From positions 1 to 64,000 of the forward strand of contig NZ_BQHR01000008.1 in the NCBI RefSeq assembly GCF_021601625.1: a DNA stretch of 64,000 bases. Direction: 5' to 3'. Below, piece after piece: positions 55,040 to 63,535 of this stretch; positions within the stretch are counted from its first letter, which is position 1, and the number at the start of each line of letters is the position of its first letter. The notes under the pieces are model-generated. The model worked only from the letters and a program-made list of their open reading frames with translations. It was not told the origin of the DNA and did not search any database. Source of the DNA: Pseudomonas paraglycinae (GTDB lineage: Bacteria > Pseudomonadota > Gammaproteobacteria > Pseudomonadales > Pseudomonadaceae). Both the position numbers and the translations under genes were made by a program.

Positions 55040-55909
55040 ATGGCGTTCGAATCGATTTTCCGGGCTGATCTGTTCAGCGGCCAGACCGTCATCGTCACCG
55101 GCGGCGGCAGTGGCATCGGGCGTTGCACCGCCCATGAACTGGCGGCGCTCGGGGCGACCGTGGTGCTGGTCGGACGCAAGCCGGAAAAGCTGCAAACCGT
55201 CGCCGCCGAAATTGCCGAGGACGGCGGTCGGGCGCACTGGAAGGCCTGCGATATCCGTGACGAAGAAGCGGTGAAGGCGCTGGTCAGCGAACTGATCCGC
55301 GAACACGGGCCGATCCACGGGCTGGTCAACAATGCCGGCGGCCAGTACCCGTCGCCCCTGGCCTCGATCAATCAGAAAGGTTTCGAAACCGTACTGCGGA
55401 CCAATCTGGTCGGCGGCTTCCTGATGGCCCGGGAAGTGTTCAATCAATCGATGAGCAAACACGGCGGCAACATCGTCAACATGCTCGCCGACATGTGGGG
55501 CGGCATGCCCGGCATGGGCCACTCCGGCGCTGCGCGTTCGGGCATGGACAACTTCACCAAAACGGCGGCGTTCGAATGGGGTTATGCCGGCGTTCGGGTG
55601 AATGCGGTGGCGCCGGGCTGGATCGCGTCCAGCGGCATGGACACTTACGAAGGCGCGTTCAAGGCCGTGATCCCGACCTTGCGCGAACACGTGCCGCTCA
55701 AGCGCATCGGCACCGAATCGGAGGTCAGCGCAGCGATCGTGTTTCTGCTCAGCCCGGCTGCCGCGTTCATCAGCGGCAGCACCTTGCGCATAGACGGCGC
55801 GGCCAGCCTGGGCAGTCGCGCCTGGCCGCTGCACAAGGCGACCCACAGCGAATCCTTCAACGGTTTTCACCGGGCCTATATGCCGGACGTTTTGAAGGAC
55901 AAGGAGTAA
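55040..55909 (+). CDS. atuB: AtuB, SDR-family protein
   Basis: This 289-residue short-chain dehydrogenase-like protein has the NAD(P) motif TGGGSGIG (20-27) and NNAGG (97-101). Where SDRs carry YxxxK it reads HSGAAR (161-166), as in the peroxisomal trans-2-enoyl-CoA reductase-like branch, so the catalytic residues differ from classical SDRs. Position after atuA (12 bp) and before atuC (3 bp) identifies it as AtuB. It probably acts on a terpenoyl alcohol, aldehyde or CoA intermediate; the exact step is not settled. Confidence 0.85.
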   Translation: MAFESIFRADLFSGQTVIVTGGGSGIGRCTAHELAALGATVVLVGRKPEKLQTVAAEIAEDGGRAHWKACDIRDEEAVKALVSELIREHGPIHGLVNNAGGQYPSPLASINQKGFETVLRTNLVGGFLMAREVFNQSMSKHGGNIVNMLADMWGGMPGMGHSGAARSGMDNFTKTAAFEWGYAGVRVNAVAPGWIASSGMDTYEGAFKAVIPTLREHVPLKRIGTESEVSAAIVFLLSPAAAFISGSTLRIDGAASLGSRAWPLHKATHSESFNGFHRAYMPDVLKDKE

Positions 55910-55912
55910 GCC

Positions 55913-57529
55913 ATGCCGCAGATCCAGTCCCAACTCGACCCGCACAGCGAAGCCTTCGCCCGCAACCGTGCAGCCATGCTCGCCGCCATCGAGCAAGTCC
56001 AGCAGCTCGAACAGAACCTGCTGAACAAGGCGGCCGAGGCTAAGCCGAAATTCGACAAACGTGGACAACTGTTGCCCCGTGAACGTCTGAATCTGTTGCT
56101 CGACCCCGGCGCGCCATTCCTCGAACTGGCGAGCCTGGCCGGCTACAAACTCCACGACGACAAGGACGGCAGCTCGGCCGGTGGCGGCTTGATCGCCGGC
56201 ATCGGTTACGTGTCCGGCGTGCGCGCCTTGATCGTGGCGAACAACAGCGCGATCAAGGGCGGGACGATTTCCCCGTCGGGTCTGAAAAAATCCCTGCGCC
56301 TGCAACAGATCGCCCAGGAAAACAAACTGCCGGTCATCACCCTCGCCGAAAGCGGCGGCGCCAACCTCAATTACGCGGCGGAGATTTTCGTCGAAGGCGC
56401 ACGCAGCTTTGCCAATCAGGCGCGGATGTCGGCCATGGGGCTGCCGCAGATCACCGTGGTGCACGGTTCGGCCACCGCCGGTGGCGCGTATCAGCCGGGG
56501 CTGTCGGATTACGTGGTGGTGGTGCGCGGCAAGGCCAAGCTGTTTCTTGCCGGCCCGCCGTTGCTTAAAGCAGCGACCGGTGAAGTCGCCACCGACGAAG
56601 AACTGGGCGGCGCCGAGATGCACGCGCAAGTCGCCGGCACCGCCGAATACCTGGCCGAAAACGATGCCGACGGCGTGCGTCAGGTGCGGGAAATCGTCAG
56701 CCTGCTGAACTGGAACGAGCAAATACCATGGCTGCCCAAGCCGCAATTCAAAGAGCCGCTGTACCCCATCGACGAACTGCTCGGCCTGATCCCGGACGAC
56801 CCGAAAAAGCCCTACAACGTGCGCGAAATCATTGCGCGGATCGCCGACGAATCGCGCTTCCTGGAGTTCAAGGGCGAGTTCGATCAGCAGACCGTTTGCG
56901 GGCACCTGAAAATCCAGGGGCGCGCCTGCGGTTTCATCGGCAACAACGGCCCGATCACGCCCAACGGCGCGAGCAAAGCGGCGCAATTCATTCAACTCTG
57001 CGATCAGAGCCAGACACCGCTGCTGTTTTTCCACAACACCACCGGGTTCATGGTCGGCACCGAATCGGAACAGCACGGCGTGATCAAGCACGGCTCGAAA
57101 CTGATCCAGGCCGTTGCCAATGCGCGGGTGCCGAAACTGACGATCGTGGTCGGCGGCTCCTACGGCGCGGGCAACTACGCGATGTGCGGACGCGGGCTTG
57201 ATCCGCGCTTCATCTTCGCCTGGCCCAACAGCCGCACCGCCGTGATGGGTGGCGCCCAGGCCGGCAAGGTGTTGCGCATCGTCACCGAAGCCAAACAGCT
57301 CAAGGACGGCCTGGTGCCCGACCCGAAAATGCTCGACATGCTGGAGCAGGTCACCGCGCAGAAACTCGACAGCCAGTCCACTGCCCTCTACGGCAGCGCC
57401 AACCTGTGGGACGACGGGCTGATCGATCCGCGTGACACCCGCACCCTGCTCGGTTACCTGCTGGACATCTGCCACGAAGCCGACATCCGCACGCTGCAAC
57501 CCAACAGCTTCGGCGTCAGCCGGTTCTGA
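55913..57529 (+). CDS. atuC: Geranyl-CoA carboxylase beta (carboxyltransferase) subunit
   Basis: This 538-residue carboxyltransferase is the non-biotin subunit of geranyl-CoA carboxylase, transferring the carboxyl group from biotin on AtuF. It has two crotonase-like halves: the first with GRGQLLPRERLNLLLDPGAPFLEL-type sequence and ESGGANL near 143, the second with the CoA/biotin region FFHNTTGFMVG and VVGGSYGAGNYAMCGRGLDPRFIFAWPNSRTAVMGG. It resembles methylcrotonyl-CoA carboxylase beta (LiuB), but the atu context indicates geranyl-CoA. AAGGAG precedes the ATG. Confidence 0.9.
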   Translation: MPQIQSQLDPHSEAFARNRAAMLAAIEQVQQLEQNLLNKAAEAKPKFDKRGQLLPRERLNLLLDPGAPFLELASLAGYKLHDDKDGSSAGGGLIAGIGYVSGVRALIVANNSAIKGGTISPSGLKKSLRLQQIAQENKLPVITLAESGGANLNYAAEIFVEGARSFANQARMSAMGLPQITVVHGSATAGGAYQPGLSDYVVVVRGKAKLFLAGPPLLKAATGEVATDEELGGAEMHAQVAGTAEYLAENDADGVRQVREIVSLLNWNEQIPWLPKPQFKEPLYPIDELLGLIPDDPKKPYNVREIIARIADESRFLEFKGEFDQQTVCGHLKIQGRACGFIGNNGPITPNGASKAAQFIQLCDQSQTPLLFFHNTTGFMVGTESEQHGVIKHGSKLIQAVANARVPKLTIVVGGSYGAGNYAMCGRGLDPRFIFAWPNSRTAVMGGAQAGKVLRIVTEAKQLKDGLVPDPKMLDMLEQVTAQKLDSQSTALYGSANLWDDGLIDPRDTRTLLGYLLDICHEADIRTLQPNSFGVSRF

Positions 57530-57558
57530 TCGCCACGGATTAAAGGAGAACAATAAAA

Positions 57559-58716
57559 ATGATCTTCACCCCGGAACACGAAGCACTGCGCCGTACCGTC
57601 CGCCAGTTCGTCGAGCACGAGATCAATCCGCACGTCGATGAGTGGGAACAGGCCGGGCGTTTTCCGATCCACGAGATTTTCCGCAAGGCCGGCGACCTCG
57701 GTCTGCTGGGGATTTCCAAACCGGAAAAATTCGGCGGCATGGGCCTGGATTACAGCTATTCGATCGTCGCCGCCGAAGAGTTCGGCACCATCCATTGCGG
57801 CGGCATTCCGATGTCGATCGGCGTGCAGACCGACATGTGCACCCCGGCCCTCGCCCGCTTCGGTTCCGATGAATTGCGCGAAGAGTTTCTGCGCCCAGCC
57901 ATCACTGGCGAGCAGGTCGGCTGCATCGGTGTCTCGGAAGTCGGCGCCGGCTCCGATGTCGCCGGGCTCAAGACCACCGCGCGCAAGGATGGCGACGACT
58001 ACGTGATCAACGGCAGCAAAATGTGGATCACCAACTCGCCGAGCGCCGACTTCATCTGCCTGCTGGCCAACACTTCGGACGACAAACCGCACGTCAACAA
58101 GTCGCTGATCATGGTGCCGATGAACACGCCGGGCATCAGCCTCAGTTCGCACCTCGACAAGCTCGGCATGCGCAGTTCGGAAACCGCCCAGGTGTTTTTC
58201 GACAACGTGCGCGTGCCCCAGCGCAATCGCATCGGCCACGAAGGCGCCGGGTTCATGATGCAGATGCTGCAGTTCCAGGAGGAACGCCTGTTCGGCGCGG
58301 CGAACATGATCAAAGGCCTGGAATACTGCGTCGACAGCACCATCGAGTACTGCAAGGAACGCAAGACTTTCGGCAATGCGCTGATCGACAACCAGGTGAT
58401 CCACTTCCGCCTCGCCGAATTGCAGACCGAAATCGAATGCCTGCGGGCGCTGGTCTATCAGGCCACCGAGCAATACGTGAAAGGCCAGGACGTCACCCGA
58501 CTGGCCTCGATGGCCAAGCTCAAGGCCGGGCGTCTTGGCCGCGAAGTCAGTGACAGCTGCCTGCAATACTGGGGCGGCATGGGCTTCATGTGGGACAACC
58601 CGGTGGCCCGCGCCTACCGCGACGTGCGGCTGGTGTCGATTGGCGGCGGCGCCGACGAAATCATGCTGGGGATCATCTGCAAACTGATGGGCATCCTGCC
58701 GGGGAAAAAGAAATGA
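57559..58716 (+). CDS. atuD: Citronellyl-CoA dehydrogenase
   Basis: This 385-residue acyl-CoA dehydrogenase oxidises citronellyl-CoA to geranyl-CoA with FAD. It has the three standard domains and the two family signatures: GCIGVSEVGAGSDVAGLKTTA (about 120-140) and the C-terminal QYWGGMGFMWDNPVARAYRDVRL (about 336-358), where FAD binds. AAAGGAG lies upstream of the ATG. Its stop overlaps the atuE start by 4 bases. The atu context distinguishes it from isovaleryl-CoA dehydrogenase. Confidence 0.9.
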   Translation: MIFTPEHEALRRTVRQFVEHEINPHVDEWEQAGRFPIHEIFRKAGDLGLLGISKPEKFGGMGLDYSYSIVAAEEFGTIHCGGIPMSIGVQTDMCTPALARFGSDELREEFLRPAITGEQVGCIGVSEVGAGSDVAGLKTTARKDGDDYVINGSKMWITNSPSADFICLLANTSDDKPHVNKSLIMVPMNTPGISLSSHLDKLGMRSSETAQVFFDNVRVPQRNRIGHEGAGFMMQMLQFQEERLFGAANMIKGLEYCVDSTIEYCKERKTFGNALIDNQVIHFRLAELQTEIECLRALVYQATEQYVKGQDVTRLASMAKLKAGRLGREVSDSCLQYWGGMGFMWDNPVARAYRDVRLVSIGGGADEIMLGIICKLMGILPGKKK

Positions 58717-59510
58717 GCGCCCTGCCCGATTGCCAGACGCTGCTGCTGGAACGGCACAACGGCGTGTTGCACATCACCCTCAATCGCCCGGAAAGCCGCA
58801 ATGCCATGAGCCTGCAAATGGTCGCCGAGTTGCGCGCCGTGCTGGCAGAGGTGCGCGATGACCGCAGCGTTCGCGCGCTGGTGCTCAGCGGTGCCGGCGG
58901 GCATTTCTGCGCCGGCGGCGATATCAAGGACATGGCCAACGCCCGCGCTCAGGGCAGCGATGCCTATCGCGAGTTGAACCGTGCCTTCGGGTCGTTGCTG
59001 GAAGAAGCGCAGCACACGCCGCAAGTGCTGATCACCGTGTTGCAGGGCGCGGTGCTCGGGGGCGGGTTCGGGCTGGCGTGTGTCAGCGATATCGCCATCG
59101 CCGATCATCAGGCGCAATTCGGTTTGCCGGAAACCAGCCTCGGCCTGCTGCCGGCACAGATCGCGCCGTTTGTTGTGCAGCGCATCGGCCTGACCGAGGC
59201 CCGCCGCCTGGCCCTGACCGCCGCCCGCTTCGACGGCCATCAGGCCCGACGTCTGGGGCTGGTGCATTTTGTCGAGCAGGATCCACAGGCGCTCGCCGAG
59301 CGACTGGATGAAGTGCTCGACCATGTCCTGTGCTGCGCCCCCGAAGCGAATGCCGTGACGAAAAAATTGCTGCTGGCCAGCGCCGGCCAGCCGTCGAGTG
59401 AACTGCTGGACGAAGCCGCGCAGTGGTTCAGCGCAGCGGTGACCGGTGCCGAAGGCATCGAAGGCACGATGGCGTTTGTGCAAAAGCGCAAACCGAGGTG
59501 GGCCCCTTAG
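58713..59510 (+). CDS. atuE: Isohexenylglutaconyl-CoA hydratase
   Basis: This 265-residue crotonase-fold enzyme hydrates the product of geranyl-CoA carboxylase. The oxyanion-hole motifs are visible: GAGGHFCAGGDIKDM (about 60-74) and GAVLGGGFGLACVSDIAIA (about 111-129), followed by FGLPETSLGLLPAQIAPFV. The ATG at 58713 overlaps the atuD stop. A REP pair separates it from atuF, the only large gap in the operon. Confidence 0.87.
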   Translation: MSALPDCQTLLLERHNGVLHITLNRPESRNAMSLQMVAELRAVLAEVRDDRSVRALVLSGAGGHFCAGGDIKDMANARAQGSDAYRELNRAFGSLLEEAQHTPQVLITVLQGAVLGGGFGLACVSDIAIADHQAQFGLPETSLGLLPAQIAPFVVQRIGLTEARRLALTAARFDGHQARRLGLVHFVEQDPQALAERLDEVLDHVLCCAPEANAVTKKLLLASAGQPSSELLDEAAQWFSAAVTGAEGIEGTMAFVQKRKPRWAP

Positions 59511-59513
59511 AAG

Positions 59514-59587
59514 CATCGCGGGCAAGCCCGCTCCCACAGTTTTTGTGAGCACCACTGAATCCTGTGGGAGCGGGCTTGCCCGCGATG
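59514..59587. repeat. REP inverted pair inside the atu operon
   Basis: Perfect 26-bp inverted arms (59514-59539 and 59562-59587, core GCGGGCAAGCCCGCTCCCAC and its complement) flank a 22-base loop. This is the common Pseudomonas REP sequence. In the transcript it would form a very stable hairpin between atuE and atuF. Confidence 0.9.
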
Positions 59588-59626
59588 AGGCCCTTCAATC
59601 CACCGCCAACATTCAGGAAAACCACC

Positions 59627-61588
59627 ATGCCCGCCCTCCACAAAATCCTGATCGCCAACCGCGGTGAAATCGCCTGCCGCATCCAGCGCACCGCCCAGGC
59701 GCTTGGCTATCGCACGGTCGCGGTGTTCAGCGACGCCGACGCCGACGCACTGCACGTGCAAATGGCCGATCAAGCGGTGAACATCGGCCCGGCGCCGGTG
59801 CAGCAGTCCTACCTGAACATCACGGCGATCCTCGACGCCGCCCGGCGCAGCGGTGCCGACGCAATCCATCCCGGCTACGGCTTTCTCTCGGAAAATGCCG
59901 AATTCGCCCGCGCCTGCGAACAGGCCGGCCTGACCTTCATCGGCCCCAGCGTCGAAGCCATCGAACTGATGGGCAGCAAACGACAGTCGAAAATCGCCAT
60001 GCTCGCCGCCGGCGTCCCGTGCATCGCCGGCTATCAAGGCGCCGAGCAGGACGACGTGACGCTGACCCGCGAAGCCGAGCGCATCGGTTACCCGTTGATG
60101 ATCAAGGCCAGCGCCGGCGGTGGCGGGCGCGGCATGCGTCTGGTGCACAGCGTCGAGGAATTGCCAGCGCAATTGCGCACGGCGCGCTCCGAAGCCTTGA
60201 ACGGTTTCGGCAGCGACGAACTGATCCTCGAACAGGCGTTGATCGAACCGCGCCATGTCGAAGTGCAGCTGTTCGGCGATCATCACGGCAACCTGATCTA
60301 CCTCGGGGAACGCGACTGTTCGATTCAGCGTCGGCACCAGAAAGTCATCGAAGAAGCACCCTGCCCGGTGATGACCGAAGAACTGCGCCAGGCAATGGGC
60401 GAAGCGGCGCTCAAGGCCGGGCGTGCGGTGAACTATGTCGGCGCCGGCACCGTGGAGTTTTTGCTAGATGCCGATGGCCGGTTCTACTTTCTGGAAATGA
60501 ACACCCGGTTGCAGGTCGAGCACCCGGTGACTGAACTGATCACTGGGCTGGATCTGGTGGCGTGGCAGCTTTTGGTTGCCGAGGGCCAGCCTCTGCCGCT
60601 GTCGCAAGCGCAGGTCAAACTCGATGGCCACGCGATGGAAGTACGCCTCTACGCCGAAGATCCAGCCCAGGGTTTTCTTCCGCAGACCGGGCGTGTCGAA
60701 GCCTGGGCGCCGGCGCTGAATCGCGGTGCGCGAATTGATCACGGCATGATCGAAGGCCAGTCGGTCTCACCGTTCTACGACCCGATGCTCGGCAAACTGA
60801 TCGCCCACGGCGCGACCCGTGAAGAGGCCCGGCGCAAACTGTTGTGTGCGGTTCAGGACAGCGTGTTGCTGGGCGTGCAGAGCAATCAGCGATTGCTCGC
60901 CAGCCTGTTGCAGCATCCGCAGTTCATCAGCGGAGAATTCGGCACTGGCTTCATCCCGCAGTTCTTCGCCGATCACGACTGCCTTCGCGCCTATTCGCCC
61001 AGTGCCGAAGAGCTGGCCGTGGCGGCGGTGCTGTTTTACCAATCTGTCGCACAGCAACACCGCGCCCCCTTGTCCGGATGGCGCAACAATGCCGGTGCGC
61101 CGTTGCTTTATCGCATCGGCCTCGACGCCCGCGACTGGAACGTGCAACTGCGCGCCAGTCCGGACAACACGTTTGCAGTGCAGGTCGCGGAGCGCGTCAT
61201 CGAACTCAAACTCATCGAACACACCGTCGGGGCCGTGACACTGGAAATCGACGGCCTGCGACAGCGCCATGCCTATCGCCTGCGCGACGACCAGCTCTGG
61301 CTGTTCACCCACCCCGGCAGCCTGCACCTGGTGGATCGAACTCATGCTGTGATCGACAGTCAGACCAGCGTCAGTTCCGGCACGTTGAAAGCCCCGATGG
61401 ATGGCGCCATCATCGATGTGCTTGTCAGCGAAGGCAGCCCGGTCAGCAAGGGCCAGCTGCTGGTGGTGCTGGAAGCGATGAAAATGGAGCACCCGCTCAA
61501 GGCCGGCATCGACGGCGTGCTCAAGCGGGTGCAGGTCAAGATCGGCGATCAGGTAAAAAATCGTCAGGTTCTGTTGCAGGTCGAGTAG
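59627..61588 (+). CDS. atuF: Geranyl-CoA carboxylase alpha (biotin-containing) subunit
   Basis: This 653-residue subunit has biotin carboxylase (about 1-450; KILIANRGEIACRI, ATP-grasp KASAGGGGRGMR, then LEMNTRLQVEHPVTE) and a C-terminal biotin-carrier domain whose biotinylated lysine is Lys619 in LEAMKMEHP. It carboxylates biotin with ATP and bicarbonate and works with AtuC. The ATG at 59627 has AGGAAA upstream, after the REP pair. It ends the cluster; atuG and atuH of P. aeruginosa are not found here. Confidence 0.92.
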   Translation: MPALHKILIANRGEIACRIQRTAQALGYRTVAVFSDADADALHVQMADQAVNIGPAPVQQSYLNITAILDAARRSGADAIHPGYGFLSENAEFARACEQAGLTFIGPSVEAIELMGSKRQSKIAMLAAGVPCIAGYQGAEQDDVTLTREAERIGYPLMIKASAGGGGRGMRLVHSVEELPAQLRTARSEALNGFGSDELILEQALIEPRHVEVQLFGDHHGNLIYLGERDCSIQRRHQKVIEEAPCPVMTEELRQAMGEAALKAGRAVNYVGAGTVEFLLDADGRFYFLEMNTRLQVEHPVTELITGLDLVAWQLLVAEGQPLPLSQAQVKLDGHAMEVRLYAEDPAQGFLPQTGRVEAWAPALNRGARIDHGMIEGQSVSPFYDPMLGKLIAHGATREEARRKLLCAVQDSVLLGVQSNQRLLASLLQHPQFISGEFGTGFIPQFFADHDCLRAYSPSAEELAVAAVLFYQSVAQQHRAPLSGWRNNAGAPLLYRIGLDARDWNVQLRASPDNTFAVQVAERVIELKLIEHTVGAVTLEIDGLRQRHAYRLRDDQLWLFTHPGSLHLVDRTHAVIDSQTSVSSGTLKAPMDGAIIDVLVSEGSPVSKGQLLVVLEAMKMEHPLKAGIDGVLKRVQVKIGDQVKNRQVLLQVE

Positions 61589-61657
61589 TCGCCGCGCGCA
61601 TCCGCAAGGTTTGACTACGCTCTGAATAATCAGGACGCGGAAATCAGGAACCCTGCG

Positions 61658-62200
61658 ATGCCCCATTGGCTGGTCATAGATCTGGAAGCCACCACCGATG
61701 AGGGTGGCTGGCCGGTTACGGAAATGGAGATCATCGAGATCGGCGCGACCCTGGTTGATCGCGCCGGTCGCGAGCAGGATCACTTCCAGCGCTTCGTCAA
61801 ACCGACGCGGCGCCCCTTGCTGACGCCGTTTTGCCGCGAACTCACGCACATCACCCAGGCCAACATCGACGCGGCGCAGCCGTTGAGTGAAGTGTGGCCT
61901 GCGTTCGAGCGCTGGCTCGGTCAGCACCAGACACGCCTTGAAGGCTGGGCGAGCTGGGGCGATTACGACCGCAAACAGTTGCTTCAGGAATGGCAGCGCC
62001 TGCAACTCGACAGCGCGCTGAGCCGGGTGCCGCACATGAACCTCAAACAGCGCTTTGCCAAGGCCCGACGCCTCGAACGGCCACTGGGCCTCAATGGCGC
62101 GTTGCAACTGGCGGGCATGCAATTCACCGGTCAACAACACCGGGCGCTGGAAGATGCGCGCAATACCGCCCGATTATTGCCGTTGGTGCTGCCGCTCTAG
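61658..62200 (+). CDS. 3'-5' exonuclease, ERI1/KapD-like DEDDh type
   Basis: This 180-residue protein has the DEDDh exonuclease motifs: ExoI with Asp8 and Glu10 (VIDLEATTD), ExoII with an Asp in [12 protein letters not shown] (about 106-108), and ExoIII with His161 and Asp166 ([13 protein letters not shown]). The short form without accessory domains matches the ERI1/KapD-like branch, which trims RNA in other organisms. AGGA lies upstream of the ATG. It is separate from the atu genes by context only, 69 bp after atuF. Confidence 0.8.
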   Translation: MPHWLVIDLEATTDEGGWPVTEMEIIEIGATLVDRAGREQDHFQRFVKPTRRPLLTPFCRELTHITQANIDAAQPLSEVWPAFERWLGQHQTRLEGWASWGDYDRKQLLQEWQRLQLDSALSRVPHMNLKQRFAKARRLERPLGLNGALQLAGMQFTGQQHRALEDARNTARLLPLVLPL

Positions 62201-62282
62201 GGCAGGTGACGGCGCCATGAGCCTTGTGCATACTGGCCGACCCTTTTTGACCCTTTTAAGCCCTTTTCGAGAGGAATCGCCC

Positions 62283-62567
62283 ATGTTTAAAGTCAACGAG
62301 TACTTCGACGGCACCGTCAAGTCGATCGCTTTTGGCACCGCTGAAGGCCCTGCGACCATCGGCGTCATGGCCCCGGGCGAATACGAATTCGGCACCAGCC
62401 AGCGTGAAATCATGCACGTGGTTTCGGGCGCACTGACCGTCAAACTGCCGGACAGCAGCGACTGGGAAACCTTCGCCGCCGGCAGCCAGTTCAACGTGCC
62501 AGCCAACAGCAAGTTCCAGCTGAAAGTGGCCGTCGACACCGCTTACCTGTGCGAATACCGCAGCTGA
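62283..62567 (+). CDS. ppnP: Pyrimidine/purine nucleoside phosphorylase PpnP
   Basis: This 94-residue cupin-like protein (DUF1255) has the same length as E. coli PpnP and family stretches [32 protein letters not shown] (about 18-49) and [11 protein letters not shown]. It phosphorolyses several nucleosides. The ATG at 62283 follows a GAGAGGAAT ribosome site. A strong hairpin with T run follows at 62591-62624. Confidence 0.9.
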   Translation: MFKVNEYFDGTVKSIAFGTAEGPATIGVMAPGEYEFGTSQREIMHVVSGALTVKLPDSSDWETFAAGSQFNVPANSKFQLKVAVDTAYLCEYRS

Positions 62568-62590
62568 AACCCCGGTTTCCTGCGGTCATA

Positions 62591-62624
62591 AAAAATGCCC
62601 GTGTCCTTGGACACGGGCATTTTT
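62591..62624. terminator. Bidirectional terminator after ppnP
   Basis: AAAAATGCCCGTGTCC (62591-62606) pairs with GGACACGGGCATTTTT (62609-62624), giving a 16-bp perfect stem including A/T ends. It serves convergent ppnP and the MOSC gene. Confidence 0.9.
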
Positions 62625-62638
62625 CGTTTCAGGGCCGT

Positions 62639-63445
62639 TTATTCGAGGATTTCCACCGGCATACCGACTTCAAGCCGTCCGTTGCCGTCGTTGACCAGGT
62701 TCTGGCCAAACATCGCGCCGTCGGCTTGGGCGCGAGTCTTCTGCAAGGTCGCCAGCGGTTCACGGTCAGCGCTGCGCTCACCTGTCTGCGGATCGATCGT
62801 GGTGAGAATGCACCGCGAGCAGGACTTGACCACGCGGAACTCGACATCGCCGATTCGAATCCGCTTCCAGCCATCCTCGGCGTAAGCATCACTGCCTTCG
62901 ATCACCAGATTCGGCCGGAACCGCAGCATTTCCAGCGGACGCCCGACTTCCTGCGACAGGTGTTGCAGCGAGGCCTCACCAATCAGCAGCAGCGGGAAAC
63001 CATCGGCGAATGCCACTTGATCGTCATCGTTGCCGTACCCGGCCTGGGTCGTCCGGGCACGATCCAGCGGCACTTGCACCAGTCGGGTCGGCTTGCCGAT
63101 GAAATCGCTGACCCAGCGGGCCGCCTCTTCACCGGCATCCGGCACACGCAGGGTGTCACGCCAGATGGTTACGCCGCGCAGGTCATCGTCGCTGCCGGGC
63201 AGGGCGACATCGATTGCCGAATGCCCCGGCGCGCTGAGCGTCAGACCGCCGCTGGCATTCCACAATGCCGACAACTGGCTCATCTTCGCTTCGGCACGCT
63301 GGGTCAGGAATCGCCCGCTGGCCTCGTCCACCAGCATCCAGCGTCGGTCGCCCTCAAGCCCCAGTTTGTCCAGGCCGATCCCTTGCAGGACCTCGCCCTT
63401 GGCGGATTTCAACGGGTAACGATAAAGCGCGCTCAGACGCAGCAT
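62639..63445 (-). CDS. MOSC-domain protein, YcbX-like
   Basis: This 268-residue protein has an N-terminal MOSC beta-barrel part (LYRYPLKSAKGEVLQGIGLDKLGLEGDRRWMLVD) and a MOSC domain with the conserved SCSRCILTTIDPQTG (the first or second cysteine binds molybdenum cofactor in relatives). The E. coli homologue YcbX detoxifies N-hydroxylated bases, but also carries a ferredoxin domain that is absent here. It is single and convergent with ppnP. Confidence 0.8.
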   Translation of the reverse strand: MLRLSALYRYPLKSAKGEVLQGIGLDKLGLEGDRRWMLVDEASGRFLTQRAEAKMSQLSALWNASGGLTLSAPGHSAIDVALPGSDDDLRGVTIWRDTLRVPDAGEEAARWVSDFIGKPTRLVQVPLDRARTTQAGYGNDDDQVAFADGFPLLLIGEASLQHLSQEVGRPLEMLRFRPNLVIEGSDAYAEDGWKRIRIGDVEFRVVKSCSRCILTTIDPQTGERSADREPLATLQKTRAQADGAMFGQNLVNDGNGRLEVGMPVEILE

Positions 63446-63535
63446 GGCCAGCTCCCTGGTGGGTCAAAAACGCCACCCTATACGAGCTTTGTCAGCGAAT
63501 CAAAGGCTGACGCAGGGTCAGCCTCGACACGTTGA

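Noticed and set aside
53210-57553. A minus-strand open frame of 1447 codons across atuA, atuB and atuC
   Set aside because: It is antisense to three clear enzymes with ribosome sites and family motifs. No domain is recognisable in it.
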